Origin: QHBQ01 sp038230695
GTDB lineage: Bacteria; Chloroflexota; Chloroflexia; QHBQ01
Assembly (NCBI GenBank): GCA_038230695.1
Contig: JBBRMT010000018.1
Location: 1-34,420 of the forward strand
Length of the DNA stretch: 34,420 nt
Direction: 5' to 3'
The translations under genes were made by a program, and so were the position numbers. Of the stretch, positions 1 to 7,425 are shown in pieces. Numbering within the stretch: the first letter of the stretch is position 1; the number at the start of each line of letters is the position of its first letter. The notes under the pieces are model-generated. The model was given only the letters and a program-made list of their open reading frames with translations, ran no database searches and had not been told where the DNA came from.

Positions 1-19
1 CGACGCACACCCATTCTTC

Positions 20-48
20 TTGCCCTTACTGGTAGGCTATGCTACAAT
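20..48 (+). promoter_or_regulatory. Predicted sigma-70 promoter of the first SLH gene
   Basis: TTGCCC at 20-25, a 17-bp spacer and TACAAT at 43-48, with TG at 40-41 giving an extended -10. It lies about 100 bp upstream of the ATG at 149. Seen by eye; no transcript data. Confidence 0.5.
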
Positions 49-148
49 GGTTACGACCAGGCGGCTGGCAGACCCGCCCTGGCAATCGTAGCGTTTGCCG
101 TGCTTCAGTAATGCTCGGGCATTCGAGTTAGAGAAAGGATTAGTAACC

Positions 149-1432
149 ATGAAAGACCTAAATATAAGCAATCACGGTCGCACCCTCGGCAGGGGCGCAG
201 CCGCGATCATTGCCGGGCTGGCGCTCGTGCTAGCCCTCAGCAGCTTCGGCGCAGCGGCGCAAGGGGGCAAGCCGCCCGTGGGACAACCGCCTGTTAGCGG
301 AAACACCGGCGGCGCACCGGCGCTCACCGCCACCCCCGCCCCCAGCCCCACCTCCAGCCCACCGCCGCAATACTTCCAGGATGTCGCCCCCGGCAGCTTC
401 TGGTACGCCTATACCAGCCTGCTCTTCACCCAGGGCATCGTTAGCGGCTACCCCTGCGGTCAGCCCCCCGCTGGCGCTTGCGTCCCACCCAACAATCTTC
501 CTTACTATCTGCCCGGCAACACGGTCAGTCGCGGCGAGATGAGCCGCTACATTTCGCAGGCCCGCACCCAGCCGGGGATTGCCATCAATGAGACGAATGG
601 CCTGCCCGGCATCGCCGTTGCGGAACACAACAACTACTATGCGATTACCAGCACCAATACCTTCACCACTGGCACCGGCCTTTACGGTGAGGCGGCTGGC
701 ATAGGTACTAGTGACGGCCTATCCAACCTGAGTGAGGGCGTTTATGGCTACTCCAGCGGCATCACCGAGTCGGTTGGACTGGGCGCGTACTCCCAGAATT
801 ACGTCGCCGCCTGGATTGATAATGGCAACCCGGCAGGTAATTATGCTGAACTTGTGCAGAACGGGGGGATGCTGATTGGCTCAACTCCTAATGCCCAACT
901 CAACTCCGTAATAATCAATGGAGACCTGACGGTAGCTGGGGCGAAAACCGGCTATGTTACCGACATCATGCGTAACACTGGCCCAACCGACCTGCATAGT
1001 GGCGACATCGTGGTGGCGGGCAGCCTGGCGGCCGAGGCGGCGCAGGTGGGCAACATCCCGGTAGCCAGCGCCGCAGCCTCGGCCAAGCCATACGACAGCG
1101 GCGTACTCGGCGTGGTGGACCGCCGCTGGCTGCCAGGCGACCCCAGCGCCCCGCTGGGAGCCAAAGCGCATTACGGTCACTACGACGATGCTGCGATCAT
1201 CCATCCTGGCGAATACATGGGGGTAGTTACACTGGGGGCATTCAAGGCAGTGAAAGTGGATGCCAGCAGCGGCCCAATCCATGTTGGCGACCTGCTTACC
1301 ACCAGCGCCAGTTCCGGTGCGGCGATGAAGGCCAGCGACCGTAGCGCCGCGTTTGGCGCAGTGGTTGGCAAGGCGCTTGGCAACCTCGGAAGTGGGGTTG
1401 GCGCTATCCCGGTAATGGTCACGCTGCGCTGA
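149..1432 (+). CDS. Secreted protein with one SLH domain and a C-terminal beta-rich domain
   Basis: The start at 149 is chosen over the longer reading at 95 because a purine-rich ribosome site (GAGAAAGGA, 131-139) precedes it and a normal signal peptide follows: basic N-region, then a hydrophobic core ending near residue 40. A Pro/Thr-rich linker (about 44-75) leads to one SLH-type domain (about 76-140, from YFQDVAP to the SRGEMSRYI motif) carrying a Cys-containing insertion. The rest is Gly/Ser/Thr-rich. The last ~160 residues (GDIV..G, KVDASSGPIHVGDLLTTS, AVVGKAL) resemble the C-terminal module shared by many secreted Chloroflexota beta-structure proteins; I cannot name a Pfam family for it. 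A cell-surface role is inferred from signal peptide plus SLH. A single SLH is fewer than the three usual for stable wall anchoring. No enzymatic motif was seen. Confidence 0.85.
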   Translation: MKDLNISNHGRTLGRGAAAIIAGLALVLALSSFGAAAQGGKPPVGQPPVSGNTGGAPALTATPAPSPTSSPPPQYFQDVAPGSFWYAYTSLLFTQGIVSGYPCGQPPAGACVPPNNLPYYLPGNTVSRGEMSRYISQARTQPGIAINETNGLPGIAVAEHNNYYAITSTNTFTTGTGLYGEAAGIGTSDGLSNLSEGVYGYSSGITESVGLGAYSQNYVAAWIDNGNPAGNYAELVQNGGMLIGSTPNAQLNSVIINGDLTVAGAKTGYVTDIMRNTGPTDLHSGDIVVAGSLAAEAAQVGNIPVASAAASAKPYDSGVLGVVDRRWLPGDPSAPLGAKAHYGHYDDAAIIHPGEYMGVVTLGAFKAVKVDASSGPIHVGDLLTTSASSGAAMKASDRSAAFGAVVGKALGNLGSGVGAIPVMVTLR

Positions 1433-1433
1433 G

Positions 1434-1461
1434 TCATGAGGCATGAGGCACAAGGCATGAG
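1434..1461 (+). repeat. Heptad-repeat tract, 4 units
   Basis: Four consecutive 7-bp units (TCATGAG, GCATGAG, GCACAAG, GCATGAG) starting 1 bp after the stop codon of the preceding gene. The tract at 1653-1680 carries the reverse-complement type of unit (GTCTCAT), so the pair brackets this convergent intergenic region. Confidence 0.8.
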
Positions 1462-1496
1462 TACATCACTAACTTGACTTTGATGAGAACCTTCGT

Positions 1497-1612
1497 AGGG
1501 GCGCGGATTTATCGCGCCCCGGTGAAGCGCATTAACGCTCATCGAAACTTTGTTTATGAGGTAATGAGTGCTGGGTGTTGCGATAACAAGGGGCGCATTG
1601 ATATGCGCCCCA
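1497..1612. repeat. Two GGGGCGC palindromes in a convergent intergenic region
   Basis: Hairpins at 1498-1520 (GGGGCGCG with CGCGCCCC) and 1591-1612 (GGGGCGCAT, loop TGAT, ATGCGCCCC). They lie between the converging ends of the first SLH gene and the ABC permease gene. They belong to the dispersed GTAGGGGCG palindrome family seen across the window and could act as bidirectional terminators, although neither has a long T run. Confidence 0.7.
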
Positions 1613-1652
1613 CCCTTTGTTTAATCGTGTTATCACCACTACTAATGTGTAA

Positions 1653-1680
1653 AACTCGTGTCTCATGTCTCATGCCTAAA
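1653..1680 (-). repeat. Heptad-repeat tract, 4 units
   Basis: 7-bp units AACTCGT, GTCTCAT, GTCTCAT, GCCTAAA. The tract runs into the stop codon of the minus-strand permease gene (1676-1678) and is inverted relative to the tract at 1434-1461. Confidence 0.75.
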
Positions 1681-2572
1681 TCTCCTCACCGAACGAGCGG
1701 CTGAGGCGGCTGAAGAACAGATAGCCGATCACGAAGATTATCGCTGAGGTAATCATGGTACGCAAGATGAAGCTGGGGTCAATATTGCCGCCATTGTAGA
1801 GGATGAGCCGCCAGCTTGAGATGATCGAGGCCATCGGGTTGAGCCAGTATATGTACTGGGTCGCGCTCCCAGTCACTGTGCTGAGGTCGTAGATGACTGG
1901 GGTAAGGAAGAACCATGCCTGGAGGCCAACCTCGACGATCAGCGATGTGTCTCTAAAATACACATTGAGAGCAGCGAGGAACAGGCCCAGCCCGGCAAGA
2001 AACACCGCCTGGGTCAGCAGCAAAACAGGAATCCAGAGCAGGTTCCAGTTGAACGGATTGAGTATTGTCACCGTGCTGAGATCGGGCAGAATATACGTCA
2101 CCCCGAAGTGCTGCGGGTATCTAATTAGGTAGTAGAAAATCAAAGCAAACGCAGTCGGCAGCGAGAGTAGGAAGTTGATGCCATTGCTAATTACAGTGGA
2201 GATAGGTAGCAGTTCGCGGGGGAAGTAGACCTTGTTGATCAGGTTGCCGTTGCCAACGATGCTGCCCACGCAACCGCTAACCGTGGTGGCACACCAGGTC
2301 CAAGCCAGCAGCGCAGTGAGTAGGAAGAGCGGGAATTGGGGGGTGGGATTCTTCTCCAGCTTGCTGAACACGAACCAGAAGATCAGCATCAGCAGCAGAG
2401 GGTTGAGCAGCGACCAGATGAAGCCCAAAACGCTGCCGCGATAACGCACCTTGAGGTCGCGCACTACCAGATTACGCAGCAAGTCGCGGTACTTGAACGT
2501 ATCCCGCACCTGATGCGGTACCCACCGCCACCGCTTGACGTTTGTCTGCCCTACATTGCCTACGCTTGCCAT
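1676..2572 (-). CDS. ABC-2 type export permease (polysaccharide/teichoic acid/O-antigen type)
   Basis: The start at 2572 follows a GGGAGGG ribosome site; the longer reading from 2659 would cross the predicted promoter. The 298-residue product begins with a cytoplasmic stretch containing LVVRDLKVRYRGSVLG, the hallmark of Wzm/TagG/KpsM-like permeases, then about six hydrophobic helices with WSLLNPLLLM early and a LNPMASIISSWR motif near the end. Members form the membrane channel of an ATP-driven exporter of polysaccharide or lipid-linked glycans and need a Wzt/TagH-type ATPase. No such ATPase gene is adjacent on either side (sodX upstream, a convergent SLH gene downstream), so the partner must lie elsewhere, or the gene is a relic. 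Family assignment is firm; the substrate is unknown. Confidence 0.9.
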   Translation of the reverse strand: MASVGNVGQTNVKRWRWVPHQVRDTFKYRDLLRNLVVRDLKVRYRGSVLGFIWSLLNPLLLMLIFWFVFSKLEKNPTPQFPLFLLTALLAWTWCATTVSGCVGSIVGNGNLINKVYFPRELLPISTVISNGINFLLSLPTAFALIFYYLIRYPQHFGVTYILPDLSTVTILNPFNWNLLWIPVLLLTQAVFLAGLGLFLAALNVYFRDTSLIVEVGLQAWFFLTPVIYDLSTVTGSATQYIYWLNPMASIISSWRLILYNGGNIDPSFILRTMITSAIIFVIGYLFFSRLSRSFGEEI

Positions 2573-2609
2573 TAACCCTCCCTTGCCTATTGTGCTGATC
2601 GCGCCCCGC

Positions 2610-2638
2610 ATTATACGCAATCCGAGCGGCAAAGTAAA
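2610..2638 (-). promoter_or_regulatory. Predicted promoter of the ABC-2 permease gene
   Basis: On the minus strand, TTTACT (2638-2633), 17 bp, then a consensus TATAAT (2615-2610), about 38 bp before the ATG. This suggests the permease is transcribed apart from the sodN-sodX unit upstream. Confidence 0.5.
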
Positions 2639-2678
2639 GACTCGGTTGCAGTTCCTCAAATGGCCGCATACGAGTGGG

Positions 2679-2702
2679 GTAGGGGCGGATTGCGTCCGCC
2701 CT
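2679..2702. repeat. GTAGGGGCGG palindrome
   Basis: GTAGGGGCGGA, short loop, TCCGCCC. It is a member of the dispersed palindrome family and sits just past the sodX stop codon, where it could end the sodN-sodX transcript. Confidence 0.6.
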
Positions 2703-2714
2703 GGTAGGAGTCTG

Positions 2715-3056
2715 CTACCTCCTTATGCGTGGCGAGATGATCATACCATAGACTGTATCCCGTTTTACGTCATAAGAATCAGACCAGGGGACAAGCCCGA
2801 TGATGTGGAGCTTATCCCCTGCGGTTTTTTCTATCTTCTTGACCAGCAGGCCAGGTTCATTGGGGTTGGCGCATACCACGATTCTGCCACAGCGCGGGCC
2901 GAGCAGGGAGGTTGCCAGGTAGCGCCTGCCGGGAATCAGGGTAGGCCACATACTCTCACCGGAGACGCGCACCCAGAACAAAGGGTGGGCGCAGCGTTGC
3001 CGTAGCCGCGCCCACAACCGCTCAGTAAAGCGTGTCGGTGATGAGCTTGTAGGCAT
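2715..3056 (-). CDS. sodX: SodX-type S26 peptidase, nickel superoxide dismutase maturation
   Basis: A 113-residue protein with the S26 (signal peptidase I/LexA-like) Ser/Lys dyad: SGESMWPTL holds the nucleophile Ser35, and LLVKKIE carries the likely general base Lys73. There is no membrane helix, unlike true signal peptidases, as expected for the small enzymes encoded next to sodN that cut the Ni-SOD leader so that His1 and the new N-terminus can bind nickel. The start at 3056 (MPTSSSPTRF) lies inside the end of sodN, a 35-bp overlap implying coupled translation; a longer in-frame reading to 3119 also exists but has no good ribosome site. The role is inferred from the family and its neighbour; no other substrate is evident. 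Confidence 0.88.
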   Translation of the reverse strand: MPTSSSPTRFTERLWARLRQRCAHPLFWVRVSGESMWPTLIPGRRYLATSLLGPRCGRIVVCANPNEPGLLVKKIEKTAGDKLHIIGLVPWSDSYDVKRDTVYGMIISPRIRR

Positions 3057-3501
3057 CGTACTTCTGCGGCGCGTTCTTCGCGGTGTAGAACATCTCAGCA
3101 ATGCCATCAACGGCGGCAATCAGGTCGTAGGCCGCCTGCTTGTCTACATTCTGCTTGCACTTCGAGGCCAGCTTGACTGCCTTCCAGAACTTGTCGTGCA
3201 GGTCGGGGAAGGTCTGCAGGTGTTCCGGCTTGAAGGAGTCGGACCAGAGGATCTCCAGCTCGTGCTTGCAGATCTCGGCGTGCATCTCTTTGACTCCGAT
3301 ACGGCGACCTACACCGTTGACATATTCCAGCATAGCGTGCTGATCGCCACTAGCGGGCGCGGCCAGCCCTTCGATCTGCTCGACCATGCGGGCAACTGTC
3401 TTGGCGGCAACCTTCGCCGCAGTCGGGTCGTAGATCCCGCAAGGGATGTCACAGTGCGCTTCAGCGGTGATGGTGGGAATGAGGTTTCTCAGGTTCATCA
3501 T
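3022..3501 (-). CDS. sodN: Nickel-dependent superoxide dismutase precursor
   Basis: A 159-residue protein. After a 15-residue leader (MMNLRNLIPTITAEA) it has HCDIPCGIYDPT, the nickel hook: in the mature enzyme His1, Cys2 and Cys6 bind Ni, and Asp3 and Tyr9 shape the active site. All are present. The rest (helical, with AMLEYVNGVGRRIG and KHELEILWSDSFKPEH) fits the four-helix bundle that forms a hexamer dismuting superoxide to H2O2 and O2. AAGGAGAG lies a few bases before two consecutive ATG codons (3501 and 3498), either of which may be used. It is the first gene of a sodN-sodX unit driven by a perfect consensus promoter. Leader removal by SodX before His16 is inferred. Confidence 0.97.
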   Translation of the reverse strand: MMNLRNLIPTITAEAHCDIPCGIYDPTAAKVAAKTVARMVEQIEGLAAPASGDQHAMLEYVNGVGRRIGVKEMHAEICKHELEILWSDSFKPEHLQTFPDLHDKFWKAVKLASKCKQNVDKQAAYDLIAAVDGIAEMFYTAKNAPQKYDAYKLITDTLY

Positions 3502-3630
3502 TATCTCTCCTTATATGTGATTTTGATTCTCAAATGCTCAATGTTCGGAGCGGTACACTGGCTGACGGGTAACGATTAACCGCGATAGCCGTACTGCCTA
3601 CCACCAAATACGTCGCTGCGATTGTAACAA

Positions 3631-3659
3631 ATTATATCTGATGGTCGCTGGTTTGTCAA
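3631..3659 (-). promoter_or_regulatory. Perfect consensus sigma-70 promoter of sodN
   Basis: Read on the minus strand: TTGACA (3659-3654), exactly 17 bp, TATAAT (3636-3631). All twelve consensus bases and the optimal spacing are present. The expected transcript start near 3624 gives a 5' leader of about 120 nt before the sodN ATG. Confidence 0.8.
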
Positions 3660-3734
3660 AGCTGATTGCCGCGCTGCGGTCAGCCCTGCCCTTTACCACA
3701 GCAATTATCGTACCAGTCAAGTAGTGCGGATGAT

Positions 3735-3764
3735 TTGCTACTCTCCCACCGCAGGTGATATACT
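3735..3764 (+). promoter_or_regulatory. Predicted extended -10 promoter of the Asp-box/SLH gene
   Basis: TTGCTA at 3735-3740, an 18-bp spacer, and TGATATACT (3756-3764), an extended -10. It lies upstream of the tandem repeats and the ATG at 3912. Confidence 0.5.
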
Positions 3765-3771
3765 GATTAGG

Positions 3772-3885
3772 TCAGGGCGAGTGCAGCCCACCCCTACCAA
3801 AGTCCGGGCGAGCGCAGCCCGCCCCTACGAAAATTCACCATCTGCACCAGGGCGAGCGCAGCCCGCCCCTACGAAAATTCACCAA
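3772..3885 (+). repeat. Tandem repeat, about 3 copies of a GGGCGAGCGCAGCCC unit
   Basis: Units begin near 3772, 3802 and 3847. Each has GGGCGAG(C/T)GCAGCCC(G/A)CCCCTAC; the last two continue into ACGAAAATTCACCA. The GGGCG/CGCCC arms can fold. The repeats fill the presumed 5' leader of the next gene, so they would be transcribed. This and the two promoters account for the otherwise geneless 3502-3911 stretch. Confidence 0.8.
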
Positions 3886-3911
3886 AGGCGCGACTTGCAA
3901 GGAGAAGAGAG

Positions 3912-6167
3912 ATGCGAAACAAACTGATACTGACCATCGCCGCACTGCTGCTGGCGATGGTCGCCGGGGTGAGCGCACTGGCCGCCAACGTCCCATCACC
4001 TGGCAGTCAGGCAAAGGGTGTGGTAATCCAGCGCCATCCCCAGCTTTCAGGCGTGACCCAGTTCACTCATGCGGGTGCTGCGGCCAAAGTGGGAAACCCC
4101 AGCCCACTTGACGCAATAACCAGCAACCCGCAGGTGGATGACGTTATCTTCGGCCCCGACCACCGCGCCAACAACGTCACCACCAGTTGGCAAGACGAGA
4201 CTAGCGCGGCGGTCAATCCGCTCGACCCCAACACCATCAACTGCTCGGCTAACGATTACAGCACCGGCCCACCCCGCGCAGGCTGGTATCATAGCTCTGA
4301 TGGCGGTGTGACCTGGAGCGAAGGGTTGCAGGTCAACACTGGCACCAGCAACTCCGGCGATCCGGCGATGGCCTTTGGCGTAAACAACCATGCCTACTTT
4401 GCCTATATTGCCTTCAATGCTGTGAATCAGGCAGGCGGCGGTGTTGGCTTCATGCGTAGCATTGATGGCGGAGCAACCTGGTCGAACAATATCGTGGTGG
4501 ATTACTCGAACACCACCGACATTTTCAACGACAAAGACTTCATGACCGTAGACAATAACCCTGGCAGCCCCTACTATGGGCGGCTCTATATTGCCTGGGT
4601 TAAGTACAGCGTCAGCAATAACAACGACCCGCTGGTGGTTGCCCACTCCACCGACGACGGCCTGACCTGGAGCGCGCCAGTGATAGCGGCTGGCCCACCC
4701 AACTTCGACCAGAACCAGGGCGCTTACCCTCGCATCGCCCCCAATGGCGATCTCTACGTTGCCTTTATCAACAACAATGTCGGTTCGCGTATGGCGGTGG
4801 TGCGCTCCAGCGACGGTGGCGCGACCTTTGGCACGCCAGTGGTGGCTAACGCCAACGTTCACGAGATACCCAGCGGTGGCTTCGGCGACTCCAACTATCG
4901 GGCCAACAGCTTCCCCGCATTTGCGATCGATCCCGGCAACGGCGACCAGTATATGACCTGGGCCGATTACGTCAGCAACGATGCCAACATCGTGTTCATC
5001 CGCAGCACCGATGCGGGCATAACCTGGAGTGCGCCGCTCAGGATTGACGACGCGCCCAACGGCCAGCAGTTCTTCCCCGCCATCAGTGCGACCAGCGATG
5101 GGCGTGTCAGCGTGGTGTGGAACGATACCCGCAACCAGCCCAACTCTAACTACTTCAACGCCTACTTTACCAGTTCGCCCGATAACGGTGTGACCTGGGA
5201 CACGCCCAATGTCAGGGTTAGCAGCCAAACCTCCAATGCGGGCGGCACCAACTTCATCGGCGACTACAACGGCATGGACGCGACCAGCGCCGCCATCTAC
5301 CCGTGCTGGACCGATATCCGCACTGGCGACGAGGATATATGGGTGGCGAAGGGCGTACCGAACGGCAGTACGCCTACCCCTACCATCGTGCCAACCAACA
5401 CTGCCACCCGCACGCCGACGAATACGCCGCTGCCACCAACCGATACGCCAACCAATACACCCGTGCCACCGACCAGCACGCCCACCATGACGGCGACACC
5501 TACTGCCGTGCCACCGACGAACACGCCGACAAACACCCCACAACCCAGCGCCACACCGACGGCAGTTGCCAGCGCCACGCCGACCGATTGCCCCAACCCG
5601 TTCGTGGACATCAACGGCAACATATTTTATCACGCGATCCTCTATTTCGCCTGTAATCATATCACCTCTGGGATTGACCCCACTCACTATGGCCCAGACC
5701 GCACTTCCACTCGTGGGCAGTTTGCCAAGATTGTCGTTCTCGGCTTTGGCGTGCCGCTCTACACGCCAAGCGGCAATCAGGACTTCGTGGACGTGCCACC
5801 TACTTACTTTGCCTACCTCTTCATCGAGAGTGGCTTCCATGCAGGCATCCTCAGCGGCTTCGACCCGGCTACCTGCACGGCTCATGGGCTGGGCAATCCC
5901 TGCTACCTGCCCAACATCCCCATCACCCGCGCCCAGCTTACCAAGCTGGTCGTCAATGCAGGCGGTTTTACCCTAATTACCCCGGTTGGTGGGCAGCAGG
6001 ACTTCAGCGATGTACCACCCAACAACATCTTCTACGTCAGCATTGAGACCGCCTACCACAACGCCATCATCAACGGCTACCCAGGCGGTATCTTCCTGCC
6101 CAACAATAACATCCGTCGTGACGAGATGGCCCAGATCGTCTATGAGGGCATCGTCCATCGGCCCTAG
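3912..6167 (+). CDS. Secreted Asp-box (BNR/sialidase-like fold) protein with Thr-Pro stalk and three SLH domains
   Basis: The start has an AAGGAGAAGAG ribosome site. Signal peptide at residues 1-25. Residues ~75-480 form a beta-propeller-like region with six Asp-box motifs of type S-x-D-x-G-x-T-W/F (about 128, 183, 247, 300, 366, 423). A low-complexity TPTNTP linker follows (~487-558), then three SLH-type repeats (~561-745); the middle one carries a Cys-flanked insertion (CTAHGLGNPCYLPN). Asp boxes mark the sialidase fold and also non-catalytic propellers. I cannot see the Arg triad or the Tyr/Glu pair of a true sialidase clearly, so enzyme activity is not claimed. A surface-displayed glycan-binding or glycan-cleaving role is the simplest inference from the layout signal peptide, propeller, stalk, wall anchor. 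The long antisense reading frame here is a compositional shadow. Confidence 0.9.
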   Translation: MRNKLILTIAALLLAMVAGVSALAANVPSPGSQAKGVVIQRHPQLSGVTQFTHAGAAAKVGNPSPLDAITSNPQVDDVIFGPDHRANNVTTSWQDETSAAVNPLDPNTINCSANDYSTGPPRAGWYHSSDGGVTWSEGLQVNTGTSNSGDPAMAFGVNNHAYFAYIAFNAVNQAGGGVGFMRSIDGGATWSNNIVVDYSNTTDIFNDKDFMTVDNNPGSPYYGRLYIAWVKYSVSNNNDPLVVAHSTDDGLTWSAPVIAAGPPNFDQNQGAYPRIAPNGDLYVAFINNNVGSRMAVVRSSDGGATFGTPVVANANVHEIPSGGFGDSNYRANSFPAFAIDPGNGDQYMTWADYVSNDANIVFIRSTDAGITWSAPLRIDDAPNGQQFFPAISATSDGRVSVVWNDTRNQPNSNYFNAYFTSSPDNGVTWDTPNVRVSSQTSNAGGTNFIGDYNGMDATSAAIYPCWTDIRTGDEDIWVAKGVPNGSTPTPTIVPTNTATRTPTNTPLPPTDTPTNTPVPPTSTPTMTATPTAVPPTNTPTNTPQPSATPTAVASATPTDCPNPFVDINGNIFYHAILYFACNHITSGIDPTHYGPDRTSTRGQFAKIVVLGFGVPLYTPSGNQDFVDVPPTYFAYLFIESGFHAGILSGFDPATCTAHGLGNPCYLPNIPITRAQLTKLVVNAGGFTLITPVGGQQDFSDVPPNNIFYVSIETAYHNAIINGYPGGIFLPNNNIRRDEMAQIVYEGIVHRP

Positions 6168-6169
6168 AC

Positions 6170-6204
6170 GAGTGCTGAGGTTTGAGGTTTGAGTGCTGAG
6201 TAAA
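6170..6204 (+). repeat. Heptad-repeat tract, 5 units
   Basis: Units GAGTGCT, GAGGTTT, GAGGTTT, GAGTGCT, GAGTAAA, starting 2 bp after the stop codon at 6165-6167. Its reverse complement shares 21 consecutive bases with the tract at 7391-7425, so the two are inverted copies flanking the deacetylase gene. Confidence 0.85.
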
Positions 6205-6220
6205 GCAGATTTTTAATACT

Positions 6221-6299
6221 CCCCTCCCGCCTGGAGGGGTTGGGGGTGGGTCCGAGTCGCGCTGCACGCACCCTCCCCTACCCCTCCCGGTGGGAGGGG
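6221..6299. repeat. Imperfect inverted repeat, C/G-rich arms
   Basis: The left arm 6221-6251 (CCCCTCCC..GGAGGGGTTGGGGG) and right arm 6269-6299 are about 80% complementary across an 18-bp centre. The G runs (GGGG, GGGGG, GGG) could also form a G-quadruplex. The element lies between the Asp-box gene and the promoter at 6333 and may terminate the upstream transcript. The inverted repeat at 21191-21342 is of similar type. Confidence 0.6.
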
Positions 6300-6332
6300 A
6301 AGCTACACCCCCTATTTATCAAGGGTATCCGG

Positions 6333-6361
6333 TTGACCCATCCACCCCGTCGTGGTATACT
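6333..6361 (+). promoter_or_regulatory. Predicted sigma-70 promoter of the PIG-L deacetylase gene
   Basis: TTGACC (6333-6338), 17-bp spacer, TATACT (6356-6361); ten of twelve consensus bases. The ATG is at 6407. Confidence 0.65.
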
Positions 6362-6406
6362 GAAGCCAGCGTTTCAAGAAGCAAACATAGGAGAGCATAA
6401 CATATA

Positions 6407-7315
6407 ATGAGCAATCAAAACCTTACCCTGATGGCAGTTCACGCCCATCCCGATGATGAGCTGATCGGCACCGGCGGCATACTGGCCCGCTACTCGCACG
6501 AGGGGGTCAACACCGTGCTGGTCACTTGCACCCGTGGCGAAGTCGGCGAGATTCATGACCCCGACCTGAACGAGGAGGAAGCCCGCCCCCGCCTGGGCGA
6601 TATTCGCCTCGCTGAACTGAATTGTGCGCTGGAGATTTTGGGGGTCAAGCACTCCGAGCAGCTAGGTTACCGCGACTCCGGCATGATCGGCACGCCGGAT
6701 AACGAAGACCCGCGCTGCTTCAACAAGGCCGACCTGGGTGAGGCAACCAGCAGGCTGGTGCGGCTGGTGCGCCAGTATAAGCCCGATGTGTTGGTGACAT
6801 ACAATGAAATTGGCGGCTACGGCCATCCCGATCACATCAACGCGCATCGCATAGCGGTAGCCGCCTTCGATGCCGCTGCCGACCCTGCACAGTATACCGA
6901 TGCGGGTGAGCCACACCAGGCGCAGAAGCTGTATTACACCTCGTGGAACTTCAAGCGTTGGCAGGAGATGACCGAGGAGATGAAGGCGCGTGGCCTCAAG
7001 TCACCCTGGAATGACGATGATGAGGATAGCGACAAAACCCCGGAGCAGCGCGAGCAGGAGCAGGCCGAGTGGATGGCGCGGATGCAGAAGGAGATGGCTC
7101 GCCAGACCACCGAGGTAGACACCCACGAATACGCCGCGCTGGTACGCCGCGCCGCCCGCTGCCACCGCACCCAGTTTTCACAGGACTCGTTCTTCTATAC
7201 CCTGCCCGAAGATCTAAATCATCTGGCCTTCGGCGCGGACACCTTCGCCCGCATCAAGTCGTTCGTGCCGGTGCCAGAGGGGATGGAGACTGACCTGTTC
7301 GCTGGGCTGCGCTAG
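6407..7315 (+). CDS. PIG-L/LmbE family N-deacetylase (MshB/Mca-like)
   Basis: The 302-residue protein opens with a Rossmann-like strand and VHAHPDDE (residues 11-18), whose His14 and Asp17 are the zinc ligands of the LmbE family; Asp16 is the usual general base. The third zinc ligand is in GYGHPDH (about 138-143). Family members remove N-acetyl groups from GlcNAc-type sugars (MshB in mycothiol synthesis, BshB in bacillithiol) or cleave thiol S-conjugates (Mca). Length and the GTGGILARYSHEGV and TRGEVGEIHDPDL segments are closer to MshB/Mca than to BshB, but no mshA, mshC or mshD gene is nearby, so the substrate is not assigned. An acidic Glu/Asp/Gln-rich insertion lies around residues 195-225. 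An AGGAGAG ribosome site sits 11 bp before the ATG. Likely monocistronic. Confidence 0.92.
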   Translation: MSNQNLTLMAVHAHPDDELIGTGGILARYSHEGVNTVLVTCTRGEVGEIHDPDLNEEEARPRLGDIRLAELNCALEILGVKHSEQLGYRDSGMIGTPDNEDPRCFNKADLGEATSRLVRLVRQYKPDVLVTYNEIGGYGHPDHINAHRIAVAAFDAAADPAQYTDAGEPHQAQKLYYTSWNFKRWQEMTEEMKARGLKSPWNDDDEDSDKTPEQREQEQAEWMARMQKEMARQTTEVDTHEYAALVRRAARCHRTQFSQDSFFYTLPEDLNHLAFGADTFARIKSFVPVPEGMETDLFAGLR

Positions 7316-7366
7316 CTAAGAAGACAGCCAACGGATTAGGTTAAACGGAGAAACGGATTAGAATTG

Positions 7367-7387
7367 GGGCGCACCATCGGTGCGCCC
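7367..7387. terminator. Hairpin between converging genes
   Basis: GGGCGCACC (7367-7375), loop ATC, GGTGCGCCC (7379-7387): a perfect 9-bp stem between the converging ends of the deacetylase and mrp genes. There is no T run, so a terminator role is only plausible. It also belongs to the GGGGCG palindrome family. Confidence 0.5.
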
Positions 7388-7390
7388 TAA

Positions 7391-7425
7391 CTTAAACCTT
7401 AAACCTCAAACCTCAGCACTCAGTT
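7391..7425 (-). repeat. Heptad-repeat tract, 5 units
   Basis: Units CTTAAAC, CTTAAAC, CTCAAAC, CTCAGCA, CTCAGTT. The tract ends across the mrp stop codon (7420-7422) and is the inverted partner of the tract at 6170-6204. Confidence 0.85.

Noticed and set aside
3724..3927. 67-codon frame upstream of the Asp-box gene
   Set aside because: It is made of the tandem GGGCGAGCGCAGCCC repeats and overlaps the ribosome site of the real gene; no ribosome site of its own.
4047..5885. 612-codon open frame antisense to the Asp-box/SLH gene
   Set aside because: The long frame results from GC-rich third positions and low-complexity codons of the real gene; it has no ribosome site, no recognisable domain and a His/Val/Arg/Gly-biased translation.
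3912..6167. Catalytic sialidase call
   Set aside because: Asp boxes are present, but the Arg triad and catalytic Tyr/Glu cannot be placed; Asp boxes also occur in non-enzymatic propellers.
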